In this document: positions 15,533 through 23,795 of the stretch, one piece after another
Numbering within the stretch: position 1 is the first letter of the stretch
Layout: each line of letters opens with the position of its first letter
Assembly (NCBI GenBank): GCA_023402355.1
Contig: JAEXCG010000156.1
Location: 1-48,728 of the forward strand
Origin: Bacillota bacterium
Lineage (GTDB): Bacteria > Bacillota > Clostridia > Christensenellales > Aristaeellaceae
Reading direction: 5' to 3'
Length of the DNA: 48,728 nucleotides
Position numbers and translations under genes: made by a program
The notes under the pieces: model-generated
The model's input: only the letters and a program-made list of their open reading frames with translations
Told to the model about the DNA's origin: nothing
The model's database searches: none

Positions 15533-17104
15533 ATGAAAAAGCTCGTTACGTTGTTGCTGGCACTGGTCCTGACGCTTTCCATGACGCTCGCCTGCGTTCC
15601 CGGACTGGCGGAGGGGGAATACAAAGATACCATTATCTGGGTCATCGGCAACGATCAGGATTACCTCGATCCCCAGATGAACGTCTCCAACTCCAAGGTG
15701 ATTCCCCAGTTCTACGACGGCCTGCTGGGCTTTGACGTGAACAACCAGGTCGTCTGCAAGATCGCGGAAAGCTACGAGGCCAGCGAGGACAAGATGGTCT
15801 GGACCTTCCACCTGCGCGACGACGTGTACTTCCACTCGGGGCGCCACTGCACGGCGTACGACTTTGAGGCGACCTTTAAGCGCCTGCTGGACAAGGAGAA
15901 CCCGGTTCGCTACACCACGAACTACAACTACATCGAGTCCGCGGTCGCGACGGACGACTACACGTTCGTCATCACGCTGGCCGAGCCGAAGTCCTTCTTC
16001 CTGTACTCCATCGCCTCGCAGGCGACGGCGGTGCTGAACCCGGACTACGTCGAAAAGTACGGCAATACCCTGGGCGACAACGCGCAGAGCGTCGACGGCT
16101 GCGGCCCGTTCCGCTGCACCGGCTGGGCGAAGGGCGAGGAAATGCGCTTTGAGCGCTTTGACGAGTACTACGGCGACAAGGCGCTGACGAAGAACATCGT
16201 CATGAAGATCGTCCCGGAGCAAACCTCGCGCGCCATCGCCATCGAGACCAATCAGGCGGACATCGCCGACGGCATCTCCCCCGACGATGCGGTCCGCCTC
16301 GACGGGCTGGACGGCATCAACGTCAGCAAGACGGACGGCATCGGCTGCCACCTGTTCCTGTTCAACTGCGCGTCCGAGAAGGCGCCCATGGCCGCCCCGA
16401 AGGTGCGCATGGCGATCTGCTACGCGATCGACCGCGAGGCCATCTGCGAATACCTGTACAGCGGCCTGGGCGAGGTTCCGATGCCCTCGATCATGGGGCC
16501 GTCCGTCGCGGGCTACTACGAGGCGGGCGTGCTGCCCTACGACGTGGAAAAGGCCAAGGCGCTGCTGGCGGAGGCCGGCTATCCCGACGGCTTTGAGATG
16601 ACCGTCATGACCACGGCCGTCTACAACCGCGGCGTGGAAATGGGCGAAATTCTGGTCGAGATGCTCGCCGAGGTCGGCATCAAGGTCAAGCTGGAGGTCG
16701 TCGAGAAGGCCGTGTTCAGCTCCGCCTGGGGCAGCTTCACGGCGGAGGAGTTCAACGAAAAGTTCGGCTGGGACATGTTCATCATGGGCTCCGGCGGAAA
16801 CGCGGACTCCGACACCCTGCTTTACCGCATCATGCACACGGCCGATACGAACGTGAACAACTACGGCTTCTACTCCAACGCCGAGGTGGACGCGCTGCTT
16901 GAAAAGGGCGCCGTCACCATGGACGAGGCCGAGCGCGACGCCTGCTACAAGCGCATCGCCGAGATCACCATCTTTGAAGATCCCTTCGGGTGCTACATGA
17001 ACCTGCGCAAGAACGTGTACGCGCTCTCCGACGGCATCGAAGGCTTCGCGGTGAGCCCGTCCAACACCATGGACCTGGCGCACCTCGTCTGCAAAGCCGA
17101 ATGA
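15533..17104 (+). CDS. ABC transporter substrate-binding protein, family 5 (dipeptide/oligopeptide type)
   Basis: The 523-residue extracytoplasmic binding protein is of the DppA/OppA type. Its signal peptide (about 1-26) is followed by D-Y-L-D-P-Q-M-N, L-R-D-D-V-Y-F-H-S-G and later V-R-M-A-I-C-Y-A-I-D-R, all family 5 features. A cysteine follows T-L-A, which is not a good lipobox because -3 is Thr. Cleavage after G-L-A is an alternative, so lipid anchoring is uncertain. The start at 15533 follows AAGGAGG by 9 bases. It lies directly before two permeases and two ATPases. The true ligand (di/oligopeptide, nickel, glutathione or sugar-like) cannot be read from sequence. Confidence 0.93.
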   Translation: MKKLVTLLLALVLTLSMTLACVPGLAEGEYKDTIIWVIGNDQDYLDPQMNVSNSKVIPQFYDGLLGFDVNNQVVCKIAESYEASEDKMVWTFHLRDDVYFHSGRHCTAYDFEATFKRLLDKENPVRYTTNYNYIESAVATDDYTFVITLAEPKSFFLYSIASQATAVLNPDYVEKYGNTLGDNAQSVDGCGPFRCTGWAKGEEMRFERFDEYYGDKALTKNIVMKIVPEQTSRAIAIETNQADIADGISPDDAVRLDGLDGINVSKTDGIGCHLFLFNCASEKAPMAAPKVRMAICYAIDREAICEYLYSGLGEVPMPSIMGPSVAGYYEAGVLPYDVEKAKALLAEAGYPDGFEMTVMTTAVYNRGVEMGEILVEMLAEVGIKVKLEVVEKAVFSSAWGSFTAEEFNEKFGWDMFIMGSGGNADSDTLLYRIMHTADTNVNNYGFYSNAEVDALLEKGAVTMDEAERDACYKRIAEITIFEDPFGCYMNLRKNVYALSDGIEGFAVSPSNTMDLAHLVCKAE

Positions 17105-17139
17105 CGATTTGTTCCGCTGACGCGAGGATGGCATGAATG

Positions 17140-17182
17140 GGCGGCGGGAATCTCCGAAAGGGTTTCCGCCGCCGCACTTTAT
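17140..17182 (+). terminator. Attenuator-like hairpin between the binding-protein and permease genes
   Basis: G17140 and GCGGCGGGAA (17141-17150) pair with 17163-17173 with one G-T pair, and are followed by a T-rich but interrupted tract. It is the only strong hairpin inside the 13-kb operon. It probably lets part of transcription stop so that the binding protein is made in excess. Confidence 0.5.
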
Positions 17183-17232
17183 TTACGGAGAGGGCGACCT
17201 TTCACAGAAGCCTGATAAAGGGGGAATTCCCG

Positions 17233-18153
17233 GTGTTGAAATATGCCGTGAAGCGGATTTTGCAGATGATCCCCATGCTGCTGATCCTTTCACTGATCGT
17301 ATTCCTGATGGTGCGCATGATCCCAGGCGACCCTGTGGATATCATGCTGGGCTTCGACGTGCCCAAGGACACCAAGGAATTTGAGCGCGAGCGCCTGGGG
17401 CTGAACGATCCGCTCTATGAACAATACTTCCGCTTCGTCGGGAACGCGCTGAAGGGCGATCTGGGAACCTCCATTTTCTCGGGCGAACCGGTCGTCAAGG
17501 AGCTCGTCAAGCGCTTCCCCAAGACGCTGGTGCTGGCGGTGGGCGGAACGCTCTTCGGCTCCATCATCGGCGTCATCCTGGGCATCATCGCCGCGGTCAA
17601 GCGCAACAAGGCGGCGGACAACATCATCATGGTCGCCTCGCTGCTGACGGTTTCCACGCCGTCGTTCTTCCTGGCGCTGATCCTGATGCTGATCTTCTGC
17701 CTGCAGTTCCGCTGGCTGCCGAGCATCGGCATGGACACGTGGAAGGCGGCGATCCTGCCGATCGCGACGCTGGGCGCGCAGGCCATCGGCTCGATCGCCC
17801 GCACCACGCGCAGCGCCATGCTGGACGTCATCCACCAGGACTACATCCGCACCTCCCGCTCGCGCGGCGTCCCGGAGCGGGTGGTCATCTACGTGCACGC
17901 GTTTAAGAATGCGCTGATCCCGATTCTGACGGCGGTGGGCCTTCGCTTCGGCGGCCTGCTGGCGGGCGCGACCCTGGTGGAGACGGTCTTCTCCATCCCG
18001 GGCGTCGGGCGGTTCGTGGTGGACTCCGTGAGCAACCGCGACTACCCGGCGGTGCAGGGCGCGGTGCTGATGCTCGCGGTCACCTTCGTCGTGGTCAACA
18101 CGGCGGTGGACCTGCTGTATGCGGCGGTCGATCCCCGCATTAAGTACGATTAA
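17233..18153 (+). CDS. ABC transporter permease, DppB/OppB type
   Basis: The 306-residue inner-membrane permease has about six transmembrane helices. An N-terminal helix (about 9-30) is followed by R-M-I-P-G-D-P-V-D, the DppB/OppB signature. The loop with E-A-A-like function is seen around D-Y-I-R-T-S-R-S-R-G-V-P-E, followed by H-A-F-K-N-A-L-I-P. The GTG at 17233 gives M-L-K-Y-A-V-K-R, the usual start and length of the family, and follows AAAGGGGG by 8 bases. An upstream ATG at 17137 would add about 32 residues encoded by the attenuator hairpin and is rejected. Confidence 0.93.
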   Translation: MLKYAVKRILQMIPMLLILSLIVFLMVRMIPGDPVDIMLGFDVPKDTKEFERERLGLNDPLYEQYFRFVGNALKGDLGTSIFSGEPVVKELVKRFPKTLVLAVGGTLFGSIIGVILGIIAAVKRNKAADNIIMVASLLTVSTPSFFLALILMLIFCLQFRWLPSIGMDTWKAAILPIATLGAQAIGSIARTTRSAMLDVIHQDYIRTSRSRGVPERVVIYVHAFKNALIPILTAVGLRFGGLLAGATLVETVFSIPGVGRFVVDSVSNRDYPAVQGAVLMLAVTFVVVNTAVDLLYAAVDPRIKYD

Positions 18154-18168
18154 GGGAGGCGCCAAACC

Positions 18169-19029
18169 ATGCAGGGAAAGAAAAAACGCAAGATCAAAAA
18201 TCCCATCCTCAGACGCTTCATGCGGCGCAAGGTTTCCGTCGTCGCGGCGGTGGTGCTGCTCCTGTTCGTGCTGATCGCGATCTTCGGGCCGCTGATCTAC
18301 CGCGTCGATCCGCTCAAGCAGAGCGTTATGAAGAAGTACGGGCCCATCAGTTGGGCGCACCCGCTGGGCACGGACAACCTGGGCCGCGACACGCTGGCGC
18401 GCATGATTTACGGCGCGCGCACGTCGCTTTCGATCAGCTTTGCGGGCGTGCTGTCCGGAGCGCTCATCGGCGTAATATTGGGCGTGTTCGCGGGCTACTT
18501 CGGCGGTTGGGTCGATACCCTGATCAGCCGTCTGGTCGACATCCTGCTCGCCTTCCCGGGGCTGCTTTTGGCGATCACGATCGTGGCCATACTCGGCGCG
18601 GGCTCGATCAACACGGTCATCGCGATCACGATCTTCACCGTGCCGGGGCTGACGCGCATGGTGCGAGGCTGCGTCATCAGCCTGAAGAGCTCCGAATACG
18701 TGCAGGCCTGCTACACGATGGGCGAGGGCGACATGCGCATCATCTTCACGCACATCATCCCCAACGCGATGTCGCAGATCATCGTCAACGTCACGCTGAG
18801 CCTCGGCACGGCGATCCTGACGGCCTCCTCGCTGTCCTTCCTGGGCCTGGGCGTGACCCCGCCCGAGGCGGAGTGGGGCGCGATGCTCTCCGGCATGCGC
18901 GAGGTGGTTCGCACGTACCCTCTGGGCGTGCTGGTGCCGGGCATTACGATCACGCTCGTGGTGATGAGCTTCAGCCTCGTGGGCGACGGCCTTCGCGACG
19001 CGCTGGACCCGAAGCTCAAGAACAACTGA
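18169..19029 (+). CDS. ABC transporter permease, DppC/OppC type
   Basis: The 286-residue partner permease begins with a basic N-terminal K-K-K-R-K-I-K-N-P-I segment and a first helix at about 24-45. It then has the DppC motif H-P-L-G-T-D-N-L-G-R-D-T-L-A-R-M near 62-77, five further helices, and the coupling-helix region S-E-Y-V-Q-A-C-Y-T-M-G. It ends with V-G-D-G-L-R-D-A-L-D-P, the usual family C terminus. It starts 15 bases after the DppB-type gene with a GGGAGG site. Confidence 0.94.
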   Translation: MQGKKKRKIKNPILRRFMRRKVSVVAAVVLLLFVLIAIFGPLIYRVDPLKQSVMKKYGPISWAHPLGTDNLGRDTLARMIYGARTSLSISFAGVLSGALIGVILGVFAGYFGGWVDTLISRLVDILLAFPGLLLAITIVAILGAGSINTVIAITIFTVPGLTRMVRGCVISLKSSEYVQACYTMGEGDMRIIFTHIIPNAMSQIIVNVTLSLGTAILTASSLSFLGLGVTPPEAEWGAMLSGMREVVRTYPLGVLVPGITITLVVMSFSLVGDGLRDALDPKLKNN

Positions 19030-19042
19030 GGAGGCGGACGCA

Positions 19043-20029
19043 ATGGCAAACTGCATGCTTCAGGTAAAGGGGCTTAAGACCTACTACTACACGGAGGAGG
19101 GCGTCGTGCCCGCCGTGGACGGGCTGGATTTCGAGGTGGAGCAGGGCGAGACGTTCGCCATCGTCGGGGAATCCGGCTGTGGCAAGTCCGTTACCTCCCT
19201 GTCGATCCTCGGGCTGATTCCGAGCCCGCCGGGCAAAATCGTGAGCGGCGAGATCCTCTACAACGGAGAAGACCTGCTCAAAAAGAGCGAAAAGCAGATG
19301 CGCGCGATTCGCGGCAACGAAATCTCCATGATCTTTCAGGAACCCATGACCAGCCTGAACCCGGTGTTTACCGTGGGGAGGCAGATCGGCGAATCCTTTA
19401 AGTATCACCAGCAGATGGGCAAGCGCGAGATGCACGAGCGCGCGATCGACATGCTGCGCATGGTGGGCATCCCCTCGCCGGAAAAGGTCGTAGACGACTA
19501 CCCGCATCAGCTCTCCGGCGGCATGCGCCAGCGGGTCATGATCGCCATGGCGCTGGCCTGCAACCCCAAGGTGCTGATCGCCGACGAACCCACCACCGCG
19601 CTGGACGTGACGATTCAGGCGCAGATCATGAAGCTGCTCAAAGAGCTCAAGGAGAAGATGGGCACGTCCATCATCCTGATTACCCACGATCTGGGCGTGG
19701 TGGCGCAGATCGCCCAGCGGGTGATGGTCATGTACTGCGGCGAGGCGGTGGAGTGCTGCGACGCGCGCTCGGTCTACAAAAACCCGCTGCACCCCTACAC
19801 CGTGGGCCTGCTGGCCTCGGTGCCCAAGCTCACCGACGACGCCTCCGGCGCGCTGCCGAGCATCCCAGGCATGGTGCCCTCGCCGAGCGAGCTGCCGGAG
19901 GGCTGCCGGTTTGCGCCGCGCTGCGGAAGGTGCGGCCCGCGATGCAGAAAGCATAAGCCGGAGCTGGTCACGACGGAAGACGGCCACAAGGTGCGCTGCT
20001 TCCTGTACGACGGAGGTGTGGACGCATGA
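19043..20029 (+). CDS. Peptide ABC transporter ATPase, DppD/OppD type
   Basis: The 328-residue nucleotide-binding subunit has Walker A G-E-S-G-C-G-K-S at 42-49, a Q-loop around F-Q-E-P-M-T-S-L-N-P, signature L-S-G-G-M-R-Q-R at 158-165 and Walker B V-L-I-A-D-E-P at 177-183. The C-terminal extension holds the cysteine cluster G-C-R-F-A-P-R-C with two further C pairs. In several Opp/Dpp ATPases that region is thought to bind an iron-sulfur cluster. Its last four bases overlap the start of the partner ATPase gene (ATGA). Confidence 0.95.
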   Translation: MANCMLQVKGLKTYYYTEEGVVPAVDGLDFEVEQGETFAIVGESGCGKSVTSLSILGLIPSPPGKIVSGEILYNGEDLLKKSEKQMRAIRGNEISMIFQEPMTSLNPVFTVGRQIGESFKYHQQMGKREMHERAIDMLRMVGIPSPEKVVDDYPHQLSGGMRQRVMIAMALACNPKVLIADEPTTALDVTIQAQIMKLLKELKEKMGTSIILITHDLGVVAQIAQRVMVMYCGEAVECCDARSVYKNPLHPYTVGLLASVPKLTDDASGALPSIPGMVPSPSELPEGCRFAPRCGRCGPRCRKHKPELVTTEDGHKVRCFLYDGGVDA

Positions 20030-21012
20030 CGCAGACGCGCAAAAAGCTGCTCGAGGTGAAAAACCTCAAGGTATATTACCCCATCCGAAAGAAGACGCCG
20101 TTTTCGGGCGCCGCAAGCTGCGTCAAGGCCGTGGACGACATCAGCTTCGACGTCTACGAGGGGGAGACGTTCGGCCTCGTGGGCGAGTCCGGCTGCGGCA
20201 AGTCCACCACCGGCAAGACGCTGGTGCGGCTGAACAAGCCCACGGAGGGGACGGTGCTGTTCGACGGGCGCGACCTGAGCCTGCACGCGGGCAGGCGCGA
20301 CGTGATGGAACTGACGCAGAAGATTCAAATCATCTTTCAGGACCCCTATTCCTCGCTCGATCCGCGCTTCACCATCGGCCGCTGCATCGAGGAGCCGCTG
20401 ATCGTTCACAAGATGGGCAACGCGGCGGAGCGCCGCAAGCGCGTGCTTCAGCTGATGCACGACGTGGGATTGCGCGAGGAGCAGTACACCCGTTACCCGC
20501 ACGAGTTTTCCGGCGGCCAGCGCCAGCGCATCGGCGTGGCCCGCGCACTCGCCCTCAATCCGTCGCTGATCGTCTGCGACGAGCCGGTGAGCGCGCTGGA
20601 CGTGTCGATCCAGGCGCAGATTCTGAACCTCATGCAGGAGCTTCAGCAAAAGTACAACCTGACCTACATCTTCATCTCGCACAACCTCTCCGTGGTCAGG
20701 CACGTCTGCGACCGGATCGCGGTGATGTACCTGGGCAACATCATGGAGATCGCCGACAAAAAGGAGCTGTTCGCAAATCCGCTCCATCCCTACACGCAGG
20801 CGCTGCTGGACGCGATCCCCGTCCCCGACCCCGACGTTTCCAGCATGAACGGCATGCTGGAGGGGGACGTGCCCAGCCCGATGAACCCGCCGAAGGGCTG
20901 CTGCTTCCACACGCGCTGCAAGTATGCGTGCGATCAGTGCCGGGAGGCGCGCCCGAAGCTCGAAGACCGCGGAAACGGCCACAGGGTCGCCTGCTGGAGG
21001 AGCGGCGAATAA
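20026..21012 (+). CDS. Peptide ABC transporter ATPase, DppF/OppF type
   Basis: The second nucleotide-binding subunit has 328 residues. It has Walker A G-E-S-G-C-G-K-S at 53-60, signature F-S-G-G-Q-R-Q-R at 161-168 and Walker B L-I-V-C-D-E-P at 181-187. Its C terminus also has a cysteine-rich piece (C-C-F-H-T-R-C-K-Y-A-C-D-Q-C). The ATG overlaps the previous stop and has a GGAGGTG site 8 bases upstream. With the binding protein and two permeases it completes a five-part importer. Confidence 0.95.
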   Translation: MTQTRKKLLEVKNLKVYYPIRKKTPFSGAASCVKAVDDISFDVYEGETFGLVGESGCGKSTTGKTLVRLNKPTEGTVLFDGRDLSLHAGRRDVMELTQKIQIIFQDPYSSLDPRFTIGRCIEEPLIVHKMGNAAERRKRVLQLMHDVGLREEQYTRYPHEFSGGQRQRIGVARALALNPSLIVCDEPVSALDVSIQAQILNLMQELQQKYNLTYIFISHNLSVVRHVCDRIAVMYLGNIMEIADKKELFANPLHPYTQALLDAIPVPDPDVSSMNGMLEGDVPSPMNPPKGCCFHTRCKYACDQCREARPKLEDRGNGHRVACWRSGE

Positions 21013-21036
21013 ACACGCTTTGGAGGTGCACACAAG

Positions 21037-22119
21037 ATGGGAAATCAATATCTGGATGTCAGGCCCGGCGGGGCGGCGCGCGTTGTCTTCAGCCGCAACC
21101 TAGCCTTTTTCACGGGCCACGCCGCGCCGCAGTACCCGACGCTGCGCGAGCAGGCCGCGGCCGTGCTGCGCCGCTACGACGAGCTGTTTGCACAGTTCGG
21201 CCTCAAGAAGAAAAACATCGTCTACTCCGCCTGCTTTCTCAAGAACGCCGACGACGAGAAGGATTACACGGACGCCTACTTTCAGTGGATCGACCCGAAG
21301 AACCCACCCGCGGGCTACACCGTGACGGGCATCCCGATCCAGCACAGCCCTGTGGGCGACAACATCCTGATCGAGCTGCAGCTCATCGTCGCAACGGACC
21401 CCGACGCCCGGATCGAGCGCTACGACGTCACGCAGGGAAGCCGCATGGTGGTCTACGACGGCATGGCGTACTTTACCGGGCACGTCTACCCCAAGGCGGA
21501 CACGCTGGGCGAGCAGACGGCGGGCGTGCTGCGCCGCTACGACGAGCTGTTTGAAAAGTTCGGCCTGAAAAAGGAAAACGTGGTCGCGCAGTACGGCTTC
21601 CTCAAGAACATCGACCGCTACGCCGAGATCGAAAAGCCGATGGCGGAATACTTCGGCGAAAACCCGCCCGCGGGCGTGGTCGTTCAGGCGTGCCCGAACC
21701 AGAACACCGCGCTGGGCCCGAAGCTGGAAATCGAGCTGGCGATGTTCGTGGCGACCGGCGACGCGCCGAAGATCGTGCGCAGGGACGTGGCGCCCGGCAT
21801 GAGCCGCGTGGTGGAATACGGCGGCCTCGCCTGGTTCACCGGCCACAGCGCGCGCCCCGGCTTTGCGACCCTGAAAGAGCAGACGGAGGCGGTGCTTTCG
21901 CGCTACGACGAGCTGTTTGAGCGGTTCGGCTACAAAAAGGAAAACCTCGTCATGGCCTACGGCTTCGTGCGCGACATCGAACAGTACGAGCAGTTTGAGG
22001 AGCCGATGAAGGCGTGGCGCGACGCCGAGCATCCGCCCGCGGGCGTTCTGGTGCAGGCGATTCCCTCCGGGGAGAACAATCAACTGGAATTGCAGCTTAT
22101 CGTGTCGCTGGACGATTGA
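21037..22119 (+). CDS. Triple Rid-domain (YjgF/YER057c/UK114) fusion protein lacking the catalytic arginine
   Basis: The 360-residue protein consists of three tandem Rid domains at about 1-120, 121-241 and 242-360. Each repeat has F-T-G-H (25-28, 146-149, 267-270, spaced by 121), R-Y-D-E-L-F, and P-P-A-G (90-93, 210-213, 333-336), then a closing I-E-L or L-E-L strand. In classic RidA the P-A-R arginine binds the substrate carboxylate and is needed for imine deaminase activity. Here all three copies have glycine at the matching place. Rid proteins normally work as trimers, so one chain could fold as a built-in trimer. It sits between the importer and the TPR genes. Its function is unknown; ligand binding is more likely than deamination. 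Confidence 0.88.
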   Translation: MGNQYLDVRPGGAARVVFSRNLAFFTGHAAPQYPTLREQAAAVLRRYDELFAQFGLKKKNIVYSACFLKNADDEKDYTDAYFQWIDPKNPPAGYTVTGIPIQHSPVGDNILIELQLIVATDPDARIERYDVTQGSRMVVYDGMAYFTGHVYPKADTLGEQTAGVLRRYDELFEKFGLKKENVVAQYGFLKNIDRYAEIEKPMAEYFGENPPAGVVVQACPNQNTALGPKLEIELAMFVATGDAPKIVRRDVAPGMSRVVEYGGLAWFTGHSARPGFATLKEQTEAVLSRYDELFERFGYKKENLVMAYGFVRDIEQYEQFEEPMKAWRDAEHPPAGVLVQAIPSGENNQLELQLIVSLDD

Positions 22120-22132
22120 GGAGGAATGAAGC

Positions 22133-22918
22133 ATGAGCAGGATTGCGTCGAAAGCAAACGAAATTTTTGACAGCAGGGAAGCGCTGACCCCGAGCGAGGA
22201 GACGGAAAAGGCGCTTGCGGCGGTGAAGGCCGACCCGGAAAACCCGGAGAGGTACATGGAGCTGGGCCTTTGCCTGCGCCGCCAGATGTTCTTTCGCGAG
22301 GCGGTGGAGGCTTACTCCATCGGCCTTTCCTACGACCCGTTCAGGAGCCTGCTGTACCGCCATCGCGGCCACGCGTACGTAAACCTCGGGCTTTACCATC
22401 AGGCGGCGGCGGACTTTGAGACGGGGCTGCGGATCGACCCGAAGAACTGGGACTGCTGGTATCACCTGGGGCTTTCCTATCACCTGATGGGCGCCTACGA
22501 GCGCGCGGTCGAGGCGTACGAGCGCTGCTACGCCCTCGCAGCCTCGGACGAGTTCCGTATCTGCACCGCCGACTGGCTGTGCATGACGTACATGAAGATG
22601 GGCCGCCTGACGCAGATGCGCGAGGTGGCGTCGCGCATTCGCCCGGACATGGTGCCCGGCGGCTCCGAGGGGTACTTTGAGCGCGTGCTGGTCTACAACG
22701 GTACGCGGAGCGCCGACGAGGTATTGGCCGAGGCGGAGGCGAAGGACGACCACATGTTTGCGACCGGCGCCTACGGGCTGGCTGTCTACTACGAATATGT
22801 CACCGGCGAAAAGGAAAAGGCGAAGAGCATTCTCACCCGCATCGCGCAGCGCGACGCGACGTGGGGCGGCTTTGCCGAGCACGCCGCCGCGGACCGCCTG
22901 AAGCGCTGGGACGACTGA
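22133..22918 (+). CDS. Tetratricopeptide-repeat protein, second paralogue
   Basis: The 261-residue cytosolic protein has TPR units at about 40-70 (R-Y-M-E-L-G-L-C-L-R-R), 74-105 (Y-R-H-R-G-H-A-Y-V-N-L-G) and 108-140 (D-W-x-C-W-Y-H-L-G-L-S-Y-H-L-M-G). A C-terminal helical part with L-V-Y-N-G-T-R-S and Y-G-L-A-V-Y-Y-E-Y follows. It is clearly paralogous to the two genes that follow and to the one at 14710. No catalytic motif is seen. It starts 13 bases after the triple-Rid gene with a GAGGAGG site. Confidence 0.82.
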   Translation: MSRIASKANEIFDSREALTPSEETEKALAAVKADPENPERYMELGLCLRRQMFFREAVEAYSIGLSYDPFRSLLYRHRGHAYVNLGLYHQAAADFETGLRIDPKNWDCWYHLGLSYHLMGAYERAVEAYERCYALAASDEFRICTADWLCMTYMKMGRLTQMREVASRIRPDMVPGGSEGYFERVLVYNGTRSADEVLAEAEAKDDHMFATGAYGLAVYYEYVTGEKEKAKSILTRIAQRDATWGGFAEHAAADRLKRWDD

Positions 22919-22931
22919 AGAGGGGGAGGAA

Positions 22932-23795
22932 ATGAACATGGGCCAAAAGAAGACGGGCCTTGACATCGCGCGCGCGAGCACGCTGGTGCAGGCGTATCAG
23001 GTGATGAGCTGGGAGCGCAACGAGCTCCCGGAAGACCAGAATCTAAAGGCGATCGAGGAAAAGATTCAAAAGGACCCCGAGAACGCCGAGCTGTACAAGG
23101 AAAAGGGGCTGTGCCTGGCGGGGCTTGGCTATTACCGCGAGGCGGCGGAGTGCTACTCGAAGGCCATCTCGATCGATCCGTTCAACTGGGAGTATTACCG
23201 CCACCGCGCGCACCGCTTCCTCTCCTGCGGCCTGTTTGCCGACGGCGCGGCCGACTTCACCATCGCCAGCCGCCTGAACCCGAAGGATTGGAACGTGTTT
23301 TACCACCTGGGCCTTTCCTACTTCCTGCTGGGCATGTACGAGAAGGCCGACTGGGCCTATACCCGCTGCGAGGCGCTGAGCCGGACGGCGGACGACGTGG
23401 TGGCGGTTTCGGACTGGCACTACCTCACGCTCAGGCGCCTTGGCCGCGACGCGGACGCCGCGAAGCTGCTGGAGAAGATCACGCCGGACATGGACGTGAC
23501 CGACGAGGTGAGCGGCTCGTACTTTCAGCGCCTGCTCCTCTACAAGGGCCTCGTGAAGCCGGAATCGCTCTTTGAAAACGTCGACCCCAAGGCGGGCGCC
23601 GAGCTGGCGGTGGTGACCCAGGGCTTTGGGCTCGCGAACTACTACAAGCTAAACGGCGACACCGCCCGATACGAGGAGCTGCTGGACCGCGTGATCGAAA
23701 CCGCGTCGAACAGCCGCTGGTACAGCGCGTTTGCCTGCCTGGCGGCGCACGTGGACAAGAGCAACAACGCCAAGCGAGGAGGAGAAGCAAGATGA
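22932..23795 (+). CDS. Tetratricopeptide-repeat protein, third paralogue
   Basis: This 287-residue TPR protein is close to its neighbour at 23792, sharing near-identical blocks such as Y-R-H-R-A-H-R-F-L-S-C and R-L-N-P-K-D-W-N-V-F-Y-H-L-G-L-S-Y-F-L-L. The first 40 residues include S-W-E-R-N-E-L-P, a motif shared with the next protein (S-W-E-R-C-A-I-P). ATG 22932 lies very near the AGGGGGAGGA site, so ATG 22938 may be the true start. The stop overlaps the next ATG by four bases. Confidence 0.82.
   Translation: MNMGQKKTGLDIARASTLVQAYQVMSWERNELPEDQNLKAIEEKIQKDPENAELYKEKGLCLAGLGYYREAAECYSKAISIDPFNWEYYRHRAHRFLSCGLFADGAADFTIASRLNPKDWNVFYHLGLSYFLLGMYEKADWAYTRCEALSRTADDVVAVSDWHYLTLRRLGRDADAAKLLEKITPDMDVTDEVSGSYFQRLLLYKGLVKPESLFENVDPKAGAELAVVTQGFGLANYYKLNGDTARYEELLDRVIETASNSRWYSAFACLAAHVDKSNNAKRGGEAR

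Noticed and set aside
15533..15612. Lipobox in the binding protein
   Set aside because: The cysteine is preceded by T-L-A, with Thr at -3, so it is not a good lipobox. I left lipid anchoring open and did not annotate it.
15527..19056. Long minus-strand open frames opposite the binding protein and permeases
   Set aside because: Low-complexity, charge-rich translations opposite well-conserved transporter genes; no ribosome sites or promoters.
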